Positions 20,409-32,000 of a stretch of DNA of 64,000 bases are shown piece by piece. A program made the translations under genes and the position numbers. Origin of the DNA: Argyresthia goedartella (Eukaryota; Arthropoda; Insecta; Lepidoptera; Argyresthiidae). The notes below the pieces were generated by a model. It was not told where the DNA came from. It saw nothing but the letters and a program-made list of their open reading frames with translations, and ran no database searches. Each line of letters starts with the position of its first letter. The first letter of the stretch is position 1. The DNA is taken from contig OX463813.1 in NCBI GenBank assembly GCA_949825045.1, positions 26,456,001 to 26,520,000 on the forward strand, in the 5' to 3' direction.

Positions 20409-20739
20409 GGCGGCGGCGCCCGAAGAAGCATCAGACAGTCCCGCAGATTAGGAAGTCTCGTGTCATCGTCGCCGTGTCGTAGATATTTTGTAGATTGGTG
20501 GATTTGTAGCGAAGTTGTAGATTTTGGCGATGCAAGAATTTCACAGGCTAACCAGACTCACGGGGTATGAGGAGTCAGTAGGTAGTTTTTGGGTGATTAG
20601 CTCTACTGGATCATGATATTCGAATGCTATTTTATTCTAAAAACAGATGGTTCCGCGGCGACAAATATCGAAAAGACTCGGCAAACTATGAAGACAATGA
20701 CGAACGCCCTAGGCAATAACGAGATATACAATTAAGACT

Positions 20740-21030
20740 TTGGCCATGCAAGTCGATCAGGAGTTGGTGTGTAACTACTACTCCCACGTCCTGAGACGAC
20801 CAAAGCGACATATACTTCGCGCAGCGCTAAAATCAGAAACAGAAGAAAATGAAGTCAGACGACCTATCTTAAGATAGAAGGATACGCTAAACCAAACCAT
20901 GGCCTACTACGGCGACAGCCACAAGTTCTGAGTTGAAAAAGCACATCAGGCAATTTATATCTTCAGCTGCAAAAAACTACAAAATTCAAGAAACTTATTC
21001 TGAAGACGACGAGGAAACTGACCCCTTATA
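20740..21030 (+). pseudogene. LINE-like ORF C-terminal remnant
   Basis: From about 20,758 the frame reads QELVCNYYSHVLRRPKRHIL, then a degenerate EVRRPI segment, a stop, and an acidic end (SEDDEETDPL in a shifted frame). This resembles the C-terminus of RT-type proteins I recall as common in Lepidoptera. No catalytic part is present. Confidence 0.5.
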
Positions 21031-22203
21031 AGAAGAAGTATGAGAAGAAATTAAAAATTATGAGTTTTAACAACAATTTAGCTCTCCAAATCCTAACCCT
21101 ATCTAATCTAGTATCCTATTTTGGCTTTAGGCTGAATAGTCGGTTGATTGGATGCCTTCTAGTCCTTTACTAGAGCTGGTGTTCTCCCTCCATATATGCT
21201 TTTGCGCCACCCGGTACACAAGCTGAGTTTAAAGTGCCGGGTAAGGAGACCTGTGTATATCGTAAGCACCAGTGCTTACCCCAGTGCACACTTCTGACAA
21301 AATCTAAATTCAGACTTATACCTATTTATTGGTGTCAGAACAGCTCTGGCTGGGATCTGTGCCATTTAATAATTCAGTCATTCATCACTTAAAAAACTGC
21401 CAATATGGTCTTTGTAGGACCTTCTTCGGCGTCTTCGTCCAACGACTCCCGGTGTGAAGATCTGATTCGTCAATCTCCTTTCAATTCACTCATCCTTTCA
21501 ACGTAACAAAACCTTAGCTGACCTTTGTTTTTTGTTTTAGTTGGAGGGGATAAAAATGGAATTACCCATGCCTAGGAGTCAGACCTCCCTGCTAAATCCG
21601 GGTCCCTACTTGAGCGGGCATCAGCTCGTGTAGTATACGGACAAAAAGCCACCCCATTGTTGTATTGTATGACAGTTATCGATAATCGATATAACTGTGA
21701 GTCCTGGCCCCGGTATACCTGTAATATTCCCATTTAGGCGATATATTATGTGTGTATGATGTATATAGGAGGAGTTTGCCTGTTTACCGGATTTTACGAG
21801 CGGACATCAGCTCATAGTCAGTAGCTTATATAAAAATTTAAAAAAGCGCTCTCTAAAAAGCGCGTTAAACTTACCAAAAATCCGCTAGATCTAGCGCCGA
21901 AAAAGCTAAAATGGCAGCACTGGCTCCGACTGAAGGAAAAAACAACGAAATGCGCACTCACGGCCAGTTTGATCGACGATCGCCAGGAAATCCGTGGTTT
22001 AAAATTGCATCGTATGATTTCACACTTACGGTCCGATGGCCTGATGGTCGATGAAACTGCCGTGAATGCCCAGATTTAGCTATCATGCGCGTAGTTGTGT
22101 TGTTTCTGTTTTACTTCTTGACACATCGTTGGCAAGTCAAGTAAAGACCAACTAACACATAGATACCTTAAGATTTTTCACAATGCACACGTTTTAATAC
22201 ATA
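21031..22203. other. No gene seen
   Basis: Contains two similar blocks, GAGCGG(G/A)CATCAGCTC at about 21,613 and 21,799, an imperfect palindrome around ATCGATAATCGAT at 21,671-21,697, and a 14-bp palindrome CGCTAGATCTAGCG at about 21,882. None could be assigned to a known element. Confidence 0.4.
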
Positions 22204-23759
22204 TACTACTCAAAAGAAAATAGGGGCCACTAAGTATTTTGATTGCTACGTGAAAAATATAGTAAACAGTAATGTATATTTATTAAAATAACATGTAACA
22301 AGGCTTTTGTTTTAACTTATGCTAATAACCATTTAATTGTGTAGTCAATCGTTTCACTTATTTCAATTAACATGAAATTAGTCCATTGTCAACAGCAAAA
22401 ACTAAACAGAAACTCTTTGCAAAACAAAACAAAAACTGACACAAGCTGTTTTTAATGGATTAGTAACGGGTGTGTCCTCCTCTCCTGTTTTCACACTCCT
22501 GGAGCCTTGAATGCATACTCTCGATTAAGTTTCTGATGTTTTCATCAGGTATCTCTTTCCACGCACGTTTCAGAGCATCCATAAGTTGTTGCTGGTTGTG
22601 AACCTCTTGCTCATGCTCCCTAACCCTTCGTTTTATTTGGTCCCACATATGCTCTATTGGATTTAAATCCGGACTATACGCTGGCCATGGTAGGACACGA
22701 ATATGGGAGTCATCCAGTACAGTCTGAGTGGCCCGAGCTGTGTGTGGGCGGGCATTGTCATGCATTAACCAGAACCCTGGCCCCACTCTCTGTGAGAATG
22801 GAATCACATCAGGCCTGATGACTTCATCGATGTACCGTTGTGCAGTTACTGTGCCTTGATTTAAGAAAACCAGCTCAGTTTTGCCTTGTAAGCTAATCCC
22901 AGCCCAAACCATCACACTAGGACCTCCAAAGCGGTCAATTTCCTTGATGCAGACATCGAAAAATCTCTTACCCTGTCGTCTCCATACTCTAATACGCCGA
23001 ACATCACTACAAAGTTTCACTTTACACTCATCTGTGAAGAGCACCATACCCCATTGATTCATGCTCCAATCTGAATGTTCGCGGCAAAAACTTAAACGAT
23101 TTCCACGTTGAACCCTAGATAAAGGAATTTGTACTACTCGGCGTCTGGACCTTTGCTGGTCTTCATGCAGTCGATTACGTATCGTTTGGTCACTAACACG
23201 AGTCCCCGTTGTCAACCGTAGGCGATTTTGTAACTTACGTGCCGTCACAGAGCGCTCTCGACGGGCACTCAATCGGATGTAGCGATCCTCTTGTGCCGAA
23301 GTCGCTCGCACCCTGCCCGATCCAGGCCTTCTTGCAACACTGCCAGTCTCTTGGAACCGATCCCACACATTTTGGATGGCTCGGCGAGAGAAACCCAACG
23401 AAAAAGCTACAGACCTTCAGCAATCAATGTAACGGCTCTGGTGGCAGTAATGGTATCCATATGCCTTCGTTGACGTGGCATCATTAACAAAAGATGTTAA
23501 AAGAAGCAAAAGATGGACAGAAATAGTTTTTTAACAGAATAAAATTGTGATTCCATCTGAAAGGAATTTGACCTGAAACTCATTTTTTTTATTTGCTTCA
23601 ATTTCTGGCCAGCTGTAAGACTTAAACCCCAGCATTAAAGAGGTTGGATACTGAAGGAGGCCGGACATCATTAATTAGTCACTTATTAATTAGTTTACAT
23701 CTAAAAATTTACTCAAAAACAGAAATATGTAAGTGGCCCTTATTTTCTTTTGAGTAGTA
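22204..23759 (-). mobile_element. Tc1-type DNA transposon
   Basis: 1,556 bp with terminal inverted repeats of about 28 bp, TACTACTCAAAAGAAAATA at the left and its complement at the right, flanked by TA (22,202-22,203 and 23,760-23,761). It contains a single minus-strand transposase with one visible frameshift. The structure is complete and the ends match closely, so decay is slight. Confidence 0.93.
22460..23484 (-). pseudogene. Tc1-family (DD34E) transposase with one frameshift
   Basis: The main open part is 22,460-23,398. An ATG at 23,484 starts a 22-residue frame (MMPRQRRHMD...) that meets TAG at 23,407-23,409. A small indel there separates it from the rest. The long part has paired helix-turn-helix segments in the first ~100 residues, a Trp/Gly-rich core, and a catalytic triad D123 (FTDE), D214 (HDNARPH) and E249 (NPIEH), numbered from the codon at 23,398. 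Thirty-four residues separate the last two, which defines DD34E. The protein would bind the inverted ends and cut and paste the element. As it stands the N-terminal DNA-binding part is out of frame. Confidence 0.92.
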
Positions 23760-23848
23760 TATAATATTACGCCCCCTTGCATGTGAAGTTAAAAAATATT
23801 ATTATTTTGTTAGTAAGAATGTCAAAGAAAGAGGAAAGGCTAGGCTAG

Positions 23849-24519
23849 AAATATGGTTTTTGACTACTAGTTAAAATAGATACTTTTTAGGAACGGTCAA
23901 AACGGTAGTTTTGTTCACGAGTACTGTGAAATACTAGCATGTGACGTCATAGCCAAATGATTTGTTTTTTACACATAATAGTAGTTTATGTGACTGCTGC
24001 ATAATACCTAATTATGTACAGTTACATACACTAGTTTATCTACACACATATCATAAGCTCTCTTTGATGTGTTCAGGAACCGCATGTTTGACCGGCATTG
24101 TGGTTCTGCAATTGTTTAGCTTGTTCTTTAGTACCAACTTCACGCAGACGGGCATCGGCGTTCGAAATTTGAATGTCAGTACCAACGTCACAGACAAACT
24201 AGGGACGGCACGCGGGTGGACGTCGGCGTTCGAAATTTGAATGTCATTATATGTAGAAAAACTACACATAATGACCATTATGTGTAGTTTTCCAGATACG
24301 AAACGAGTTTTTACCAAGTAGTTTAACATAATGCTGATCGCAACGTGCGGTTTTTGAACGCAGTAAAGAGGGTTTATGATACGTGTGTAGATAAATGAGT
24401 TTAAAAAATAGAATTGCTGGAAATAAACAATTCTGATATTGTCAAATGTTTTTATTGAAATAGGTTCAGCTTGAGACATGTTTCTAGATTTATTGGACTA
24501 CCTTTTCAAATACCGTATT
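23849..24519 (+). mobile_element. MITE, family M2, copy c, split by an M1 MITE
   Basis: The left half (TGACTACTAGTT...TGACGTCATAG) ends near 23,965 and the right half (TTGCTGGAAATA...CAAATACCGTATT) resumes near 24,400. Removing the insert gives roughly the length of the intact copies. The interruption shows M1 moved after M2 here. Confidence 0.8.
23966..24395 (+). mobile_element. Foldback MITE, family M1, copy a
   Basis: The core 24,035-24,395 has inverted ends TTTATCTACACACATATCAT and its complement. A left arm (ACATAATAGTAGTTTATGTG) extends to about 23,966. The centre is a palindrome around CATAATG.CCATTATGTG. It encodes no transposase. Other copies are at 38,872, 45,445 and 49,065. Confidence 0.8.
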
Positions 24520-25792
24520 CCAGGATTGAGCGAAGTCAAAAATCAGAAAAGAGGAAGCCGGTAGCCTTTTTGTAGTTCCTCCATAAAAATAATGCTATTT
24601 GTGCGCAAACCCGTGTGTGTGGGAATCCGTCTACCACTTGTTCCATTTTTCTTTACATACTAATCGACAAACCTCTTGGAAGCAAACGCTCCGCTGAACA
24701 AGTATCCACAACAAATTGAAAGAAAATTATACATTCCAAAAAATAAAACAAACCCACTTTGTGACAGGATCCGTAATGAATCTTTCGAGCACTTATATCC
24801 AATCTCCATCCATATCATTAGAGTATTTTATAAAGTTAACAAATAAATATCTTCGGAAGGCATCTGATACCGCCATTTCTATTTGAGCCGCGCTGTAGGC
24901 TAAAGAAAGGGCTTATTATGTTACTCCCATCTCACCCTATTTTCCAAGTCAACATACATAAAGCGTCACGCCTTTTTCCATACAGGTGGTAGAGGCACAG
25001 CGTACCAAGGGGCTAGCCTATCACTGCATCTTTGAAGCTTTGTTAGCTTCAACCTGGGACCTTGTTGGTCCCAGGTTTCCAGCCTGGTACAGGGCACTGT
25101 CTGTTTGTAACAAACACAAAGAGTGGCATTCATCTGAAGTTTGTAATTTGATAAACATTTTCAACAGCAATAAAGAATTTCATTCATCTGAGGTGTTATG
25201 GATATATATAGTGACAGTTCATATCTCTCAAAAAACAAACTCTGTAAATAAATTTGCTTTAATTACTTTTACTCTGTCATTCATTTGCAGGTAACGTCAG
25301 ATGAACGAAACTCTTTGCTTACTTATTCTGTGTTTATTATCTACAAATTTTTAGCGCCCTCTGCGAGGAACTGATTTGACAGTTGTCTTCCTTATTAGAC
25401 CCACCGAATTAGAACTGTAAAGCTTTTTTGTAATGGCTTTCTTTTATTTACAAAATATATAAGGGCGACTCGGAAATATTTTTCAACAATAGGATTTTAT
25501 GGAGATGTAAAACATTGTGAGGAAACCTTCATAAACGTTTGACTGCTAAAAATTTAATGTTTAGTTGAGGTGCCGAGATTTCACTGTTATTTATTTAATA
25601 TTATTTTCCACGCATATAAAATTATGTATGTTGTAATTTTTTGAATCGGCCATACTTCGACTAAACGTTTTTTATTCACTTTTACATAATTTTCCTTACT
25701 TGTGCTGTAAGAACTTGCTTCTTGACAAATTACATGTTTCTAGGTCAACGGGAAACTCCCTATAGGTTTCGAATCCCTTGCGAGAACCAAGC
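24520..25792. other. No gene seen; tandem hairpins at 25,034-25,077
   Basis: At 24,962-25,002 lies the dispersed tail AAGCGTCACGCC.TTTTCCAT with GGTAGAGGCACAGCG. It is followed by two hairpins: GAAGC...GCTTC (25,034-25,050) and a perfect 11-bp stem AACCTGGGACC-TTGTT-GGTCCCAGGTT (25,051-25,077). No supported coding sequence. Confidence 0.55.
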
Positions 25793-26487
25793 TGTTTAAT
25801 ATTTATGCTTCGGAACGCACCGGTTTTTCGTTGCGCAGATCGACGTTATAGGGTTTCGATCATTATAGGTTTGCTGGAAGAAATCTCTGTTGAGAGATAA
25901 GCTCGCCTTTGCCTTTTAATTTCGTGTATAATTGTATTGGTGTAATGTTCTGTGCAATAAAGAATTGTGAATCGACCGCGAGTGATCGGGACATCACTAG
26001 CAGCTGTCACTTGTATAGAAACGAGATGACGAGTTAGAGGTTACTCTTTTTTGCACATGGAGAAAATGTCGGCACATGGCATTCGGGCCTTGGCTGTATT
26101 TTATTTGTAATAATTGTCTAACACAGGTGTCGGGCCTGGTCGGAATGTTAATTATAATAAGCACGGAACAATCGTCGGGAAATAAGTAGATTCACGTCAT
26201 CGGAGTGAGTGCTTCGTGTTGTGAAAGGTTAAAGTGATTCGGGGATCAATTCGTCGCATTCGGACAGCGACTCTTTGTGTCGGCAAGCAACACGACGGCG
26301 ACAGCATCGGGCTACGACGAGAGTAAGATTCGACTCCTCTCCCCCCACCCTTGTGCTCCTCATCCCGTGTTCCTGCCTCGAATTGAGCTTTCGAATTCCG
26401 GTCCACGGCGTCAAAGGTCAGTACTCCTGGTGAAAAACAACCCTATCAAGATTCCACGCCCTTTCGGTTGAGGCGTGGAATTAATCA
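25793..26487 (+). repeat. Left LTR of BEL/Pao element 2, with a LINE tail inserted
   Basis: The LTR is continuous with the right LTR except for 126 bp at 25,845-25,970 plus a duplicated ATCGAC. Without these it is about 563 bp. Short open frames at 26,197-26,471 are mirrored in the right LTR and are not considered coding. Confidence 0.92.
25845..25970 (+). mobile_element. LINE 3'-end insertion in the left LTR
   Basis: A 126-bp, heavily 5'-truncated LINE tail. It carries the perfect hairpin ATCTCT-GTTG-AGAGAT (25,883-25,898) with a changed loop, then AAGCTCGCC and a TGTGCAATAAAGAATTGTGA end. It is flanked by the duplicated target ATCGAC (25,839-25,844 and 25,971-25,976). The intact right LTR shows the empty site. 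Confidence 0.92.
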
Positions 26488-27290
26488 TTTTGGTAGCAGA
26501 GGCGCGGTTTCCTAGTGGGAAATCGATTCACGGACGGTTGTAGGGTTGTTTTTTTGCAACATTGTAGCTGGGAGAGGGTGGATACCTCAGATTGGTCGGC
26601 AACCATTTTGTGAGTGAGTCTTGAGGTCGGTATACCACAATTTAGGTTCATTTTCGGTTAGTGAACGTATAGTTGACGATTTAGTTAACAATTATTATAA
26701 AATTGTAGTCGGAAACTACTCGGTGTGCTTAAGGAACAGTCATTCGGTCGGACTATAGTATTGCAGTCGGATCCTATAATATTGCAGTGTTATTTCGGTT
26801 TGCAGAGCAGGGTCAGGCTATTTAAGGGGTATTAAGCTGATTTTGCTGACCTCAGTAGAAGTGCAGGTCATATCGGAAAGGCCACTTCTAGAAGGTTCTC
26901 GGCTACCTACATTATATTAAAAATAGCTTGGATTTCGGAATCCAGTGTGGTTTAGGGTGCTATATTGTTTAGGTTTATAGTCTCGGAGCCCACCACTTAT
27001 TATTTTTTAATATTTTTTTTTTTTATTCTTATAATAAATTTTTGTGTGTTATTTTTTATTGTACTTTATGGTGGCATTCTCTAATTGATTTAGAGTGTAT
27101 AGTTATAAGGTGTATGACCACAGGGCGACCATATTAAATATTTTTTAGGATTTAATTGTTTTAGTGGTTGCCTTAGTTTTGACAACTTAGTTTTAATTTC
27201 TGTGCCCAGCGCTGACGGGCAAGTGCTGGTCTCTGGCTATACTTAGTTCGGTAGTGACGTATAAGACCAGAATCTATTAATTCGGTCAAC
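26488..27290 (+). other. Leader of BEL/Pao element 2
   Basis: Untranslated sequence between the left LTR and the gag ATG at 27,291. It is rich in TCGG/CGGT words. No supported coding sequence. Confidence 0.6.
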
Positions 27291-28763
27291 ATGGCACCTT
27301 CGCCCTTGACGGTACTGCGGCATGGTTTCCGGGAGGAAATGAGATGGCTCGCCCATACTCATAAGTATGTGGCACGACCGGACAAGGACGATGTCCTGCT
27401 CAAGCGTGTGGAGGACGCAATGACACGCGTCGGGAAGGTGTGTCGGCTGGCTGCGGAGGCTGAAGATCTCGGGCTTACGGATGAAGCCTCGGTGGCTGCA
27501 GTGAAACAGCTCTACGCGGATGCTGACCAAGCGATGGAATGCTTGGGTGACTATCGAGCGTCGCGCGGAGAAAATTAAGCGGTCGCGAAGGAATGACCGT
27601 GGGGAGGGTAACGGAGACCCACCCCCGAAGGGTGTTGTTGGACGGCTGCCACATCTGGAGATCTCGGCCTTCAGTGGGGCAATTGATGAGTGGCCGGCCT
27701 TCATCAATTTATTTGATAGTTTGGTCCACGGTCGGGACGACCTGGACAACGCCTACAAGTTGGCCCAACTATTGATGGCTCTGCGGGGGAACCGAAGGAG
27801 TTGGTCGGTCACCTAACGGTCACGGCGGGCAATTACGATATAGCAAGGTCCATATTGTTGGACCGCTACCAACACAAACGGCGGTTGGTTGATGCGCAGC
27901 TGGGGAAGCTGTTTAGCATCCCTAGAGTAACCGGGGATGTTGACATCCGAGTACAGGTGCTCAACCCTGTGCTGGTTGCCACTAAGGCCCTTCAGAACCT
28001 TGGTCTTCCGGTAGACCAATGGTCATACATTGTTTTATATATGGTTTTGTCACGGTTGCCTGCAGCTGTTCAAAGTCGGTTTGAACAGCTGCATGGGGGC
28101 AATAGCACGGAACTGCCCACGCTCGTCCAATTGACGGATTTTTTGGAGGGTGAATGTAGGCGATGTGACACACTGGACACGGAGGCCAGTGTGCAGCGCC
28201 AACCCGCGCGGATGCGGGAGGGGCCGCGCCCCCCGCCCCCACGGGGGGTTGGGCGGTCGAAACAATTTGGCGTTTTGAATGCCGCGCCGTCGGGTGACGG
28301 CTGTGTGCACCGTCATGAAGTGACCAGTTGCGCCAACTTTAAGGCGCTCGGGGTAGCTGCCCGCAGGAAGATAGTCTTCCGCCACCGATTGTGTTTCGGT
28401 TGTTTGGGGCCGCACACGCTGAGCGAGTGCTCGCGCGCGTTCCCCTGTGAGTGCTGTGGTGGCAAGCACCACATAGTGTTGCGCCTGAATCGGTCAGGCC
28501 TTTCGGACGGTCACCAGGGCCGGACTCAGGTTGGTCGGCCACAGGGCCCAACCAGGGCCGGACCCAGTCCCCCTCCGGGCAACGGGAGTCACCAACGGGG
28601 TGACTGGGGTACCCGCGGACGGGACCCCCGCGAGGGGAAGGGGGCAGCGCGGGGGGTAACATGCGGGATAGCCGGGGTTCGGTCGCCGCTGTCCACGGTC
28701 AGCGAGGATTTCGGGCCGCTGGCTCACCGCGTGTTACGGCCGGGTGTCAGATGGTACCTATGA
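27291..28763 (+). pseudogene. BEL/Pao gag, broken
   Basis: The frame starts at the ATG 27,291 and meets a stop at 27,576-27,578. The reading continues in another frame from about 27,555 to 27,800 (HLEISAFSGAIDEWPAF, a DUF1759-type start) and then returns to the first frame. This is a pair of compensating shifts. The third part holds a DUF1759-type segment (SILLDRYQHKRRLVDAQL) and two zinc knuckles (CFGCLGPHTLSEC, CECCGGKHH) at 28,395-28,475. It ends at a stop at 28,761-28,763. Gag would form the particle, but this copy cannot make a continuous protein. Confidence 0.85.
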
Positions 28764-29072
28764 GTAGCGCGAAGGCTGGGAGTCCACCACCTTCTGCGCC
28801 ACCCTGCCCGTCGCTCTGGGAGGCGAACAGGGAGGCGAACAGTCGGATGTCGCCCCCATTCCTAGAGCTCCCCAGGTTGGATCCGCTCTCCCCCATTCAT
28901 CCACGGTATGATGTATGATCGGATACCGGGACAGCGAGGGGCCTATTATACGGATTGGGACCCCTTGATGCACATACGGTCTGATATGCTGCCGGTTGCA
29001 TATCAGCAGCCGAGTTACTCCAAGGCCGACGGAGGTCTGAGCGGGTTCGGATCCCGCGGAGGTTCCCGCTAG
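28764..29072 (+). pseudogene. Decayed gag-protease linker of BEL/Pao element 2
   Basis: No continuous frame links gag with the protease. A stop in the pol frame lies at 29,070-29,072. Pro/Gly-rich reading in other frames (28,661-28,918) may be the original linker but cannot be confirmed. Confidence 0.55.
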
Positions 29073-32000
29073 GGACACGCCGCCCACTTACAGGGTGCCG
29101 CCACTCCACAGACGGTCATGCTCCCCACCGCCTCGGTGATAGCGTGGAGTTCGGACGACAAATCATGTGTGGCACGAGCACTATTGGACTCGGGGGCCCA
29201 GGGGTGCTTAGTCTCGTGCAACCTTGTAAGACGGTTGGACATTTCGGTAAGGGAGTATCCACATTCCATTCGGGGAATTGGGAACACGGAAGTCGGTTCC
29301 GTTAAGGGAGTATGTCGGATTACTCTCTCGTCACGGGTGGATTCATCGGTGAATCTGACGGTCACGGCATTAGTCATGCCTAATGTGATGGGCTCACACC
29401 CTCACGTATGGTTGTCGCCCTCGGTGCGACAGTTGGTCGCTGGGTTGTCACTGGCTGACCCGGAGTTTGATATTCCGGGCCCAGTAGAGATTTTATTGGG
29501 TGTTGATGCCTTGGGATACCTGTTAGTGCCAGGTGTCCACGTGTTGCAGGCGACTGGTCTGGTTTCGGTCAACACCAGACTGGGCCATGCGGTAATGGGT
29601 CCGGTCATGCCGGCTGCCCCATGCCTAGCGAATAGTAGTCCCTTATTCGGTTCTGTACTCTCGGAGGTGATACAGAAGTTTTGGGAGGTGGAGGAACCAC
29701 CTACGGTCCGCCGGTTGGACCCGGTTGAAGAAGAGTGTGAACAGTTTTATCGGAACAATACTGGTCGCCTTCGGTCAGGTCGATTTCTCACACGTCTTCC
29801 ATTCCGGAGTGATCGCCCACCGCTGGGCAGTTCACACCATGCAGCCGAGACGCGGCTTCTGTCGATGGAACGACGCATGAAGCGTGACGGGATTTTCCGG
29901 CAGAAGTACGTCGATTTCATGCGGGAATACGAGTCGCTCGGCCACATGTCGGTTTCGGGTATCGACTGGAAGCGTGAAGACCACTGCTTCCTGCCTCATC
30001 ACGCGGTCTTGAGGACCCCGGAGGGCAAAATACGGGTAGTTTTCGATGGATCGGCATCAACATCTAACGGCATGAACCTGAACCAGTGTTTGCATTCAGG
30101 GCCGAAGTTGAACCATGACATCGCGGATGTTATCACACGGTTCCGTCGACACAATGTTGTGTTTGTAGCTGACATCCGGATGATGTTTAGACAGACGGTC
30201 ATTCACCCTGACGATAGACGGTATCAGCTGATACTGTGGCGAGAGAGCCCAGATCAGCCCATCAAGGTGTACGAGCTGAACACCAACACGTACGGGCTAC
30301 GGTCTAGTCCTTATTTGGCGATTCGCACCTTGCGGGAGTTAGCGGATCGAGAACGGTTAAATTTCCCTAGAGGAGCAGCGATCCTGGAGCAGGATCTCTA
30401 CGTGGACGATATCTGTACCGGTGCAGATTCCGTAGAGGAGGCGCTCGCTCAACGGGACGAGCTAGTTGAGCTCTTACGGGGTGGAGGTAACGAGCTCCGG
30501 AAATGGATGTCGAACTCTCCAGAGTTACTGTCTGGTCTTCCGGATGACTACCAGCAGGATCCCCACATTTTTGAAAATTTGGAAAATCCGAATATGTTGC
30601 GGGAATTAGGCGTCCAGTACCAGCCGGTGTCAGACATGTTTTCGTATCGGGTCGAGTTGGACTCCCCGAAGGTCTGGACGAAACGGAACGTCCTTTCAAC
30701 GGTGGCTAGGACATTTGATCCAAACGGGTGGATCACCCCGGTAACATTTCAGCTCAAGTGTTTTATGCAGCAATTGTGGTCTGCTGAGCTGAAATGGGAC
30801 GACCCGATCGGCGGGTAATTGAGCTCAGAGTGGGACTTGTTCTTTTCGACCCTCCCTGGCATCAATCGGATTTTACTGCCACGGAGGTTGGTCCCCACCA
30901 AACGATACACCGCCACCCTACATGGGTTTTGCGATGCCTCGGAGAAGGGCTACGGAGCTGCGGTGTATCTGCGCACGGTCAACTCCTCGGGGGAGGTTGA
31001 TGTGCGGTTGGTCATGGCCAAGAGCAAGGTTGCGCCGTTGCGCACTCGCCTGACCATTCCCAAATTAGAGCTTTCAGGAGCGGCTCTCCTGACTCGTCTG
31101 CTCAACCACACGATGACGGTTCTTCGTGGGTCAATAGCGTTAGAAGATACGGTCTACGCTTGGACGGACAGCCAGATTGTGTTATGCTAGCTGAAGGCTT
31201 CAGTTCACAAGCTGGTGATTTTTGTGGCGAATCGGGTTTCGCAGATTTTGAATTCGGAGTCTCCCTTAATCTGGAGACATGTTCCAGGGGAAATGAACCC
31301 AGCAGACTGTGCGTCTCGTGGGTGTCACGCTCCGGAGTTAGTTGGACATCCCTTGTGGTGGGGTCCAAAATGGTTGACTCAAGCCGAATCGGATTGGCCA
31401 ATGAGTCCACGCGTTACCTCGGCAAACGGCGCCTTGACAGTCGGTGTCTGTACGACGCAACCAGAGCCGGAAGAGGAGTTCAGCCTGCTGGAACGGTACA
31501 GCTCGCTCGACAAGCTGGTCAATGTGACCGCCTGGATCTTCCGATTTGCGCGGAATTGTCGCAATTCTGAGGCGCAACGGGTGCGGACACAGGTCCTGAC
31601 ACCACGGGAACGGAACCATGCGTTGTTCGCATTGGTACGGAACGTGCAGACGGTGCACTTTAAGTCCGAACTGGATATTCTGAGACGCGGACGCGTCCAA
31701 CTGAAGGGAGCTGTGGCTCGGCTCAACCCGTTTATTGACCCTCAAGGATTGCTGAGGGTAGGAGGTCGGCTGCGGAATGCCAACCTGCCTTATGCGGCTC
31801 GCCACCCGTTGTTACTGCCTAGGAAGGGGAAGTTGGTCGAACTGTTGATACAGGATCGACACATTCGGAATGGGCATGTCGGATGCCACGCCTTGATGGC
31901 GTTTCTCCAGCGCGAGTTCTGGATTCTATCGGGAAGACGCTTAGTGCGTAGCGTCGTATTTCGGTGCCTGCCTTGTTATCGGGCCAAGGCGGCTACGATG

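Noticed and set aside
24051..24479. Minus-strand open frame of 142 codons, with similar frames at 38,863 and 49,323
   Set aside because: These frames only follow the M1 MITE copies. They reflect repeat sequence, not genes.
26197..26471. Small frames on both strands in the left LTR
   Set aside because: The same frames recur in the right LTR at 33,252-33,526, as expected of repeated non-coding LTR sequence.
27243..27749. Minus-strand open frame of 168 codons across the gag region
   Set aside because: It lies antisense to a clear gag sequence in GC-rich DNA, where stops are rare. No domain is recognisable.
31338..31805. Minus-strand open frame of 155 codons
   Set aside because: It is antisense to the pol region of the second BEL element and explained by base composition.
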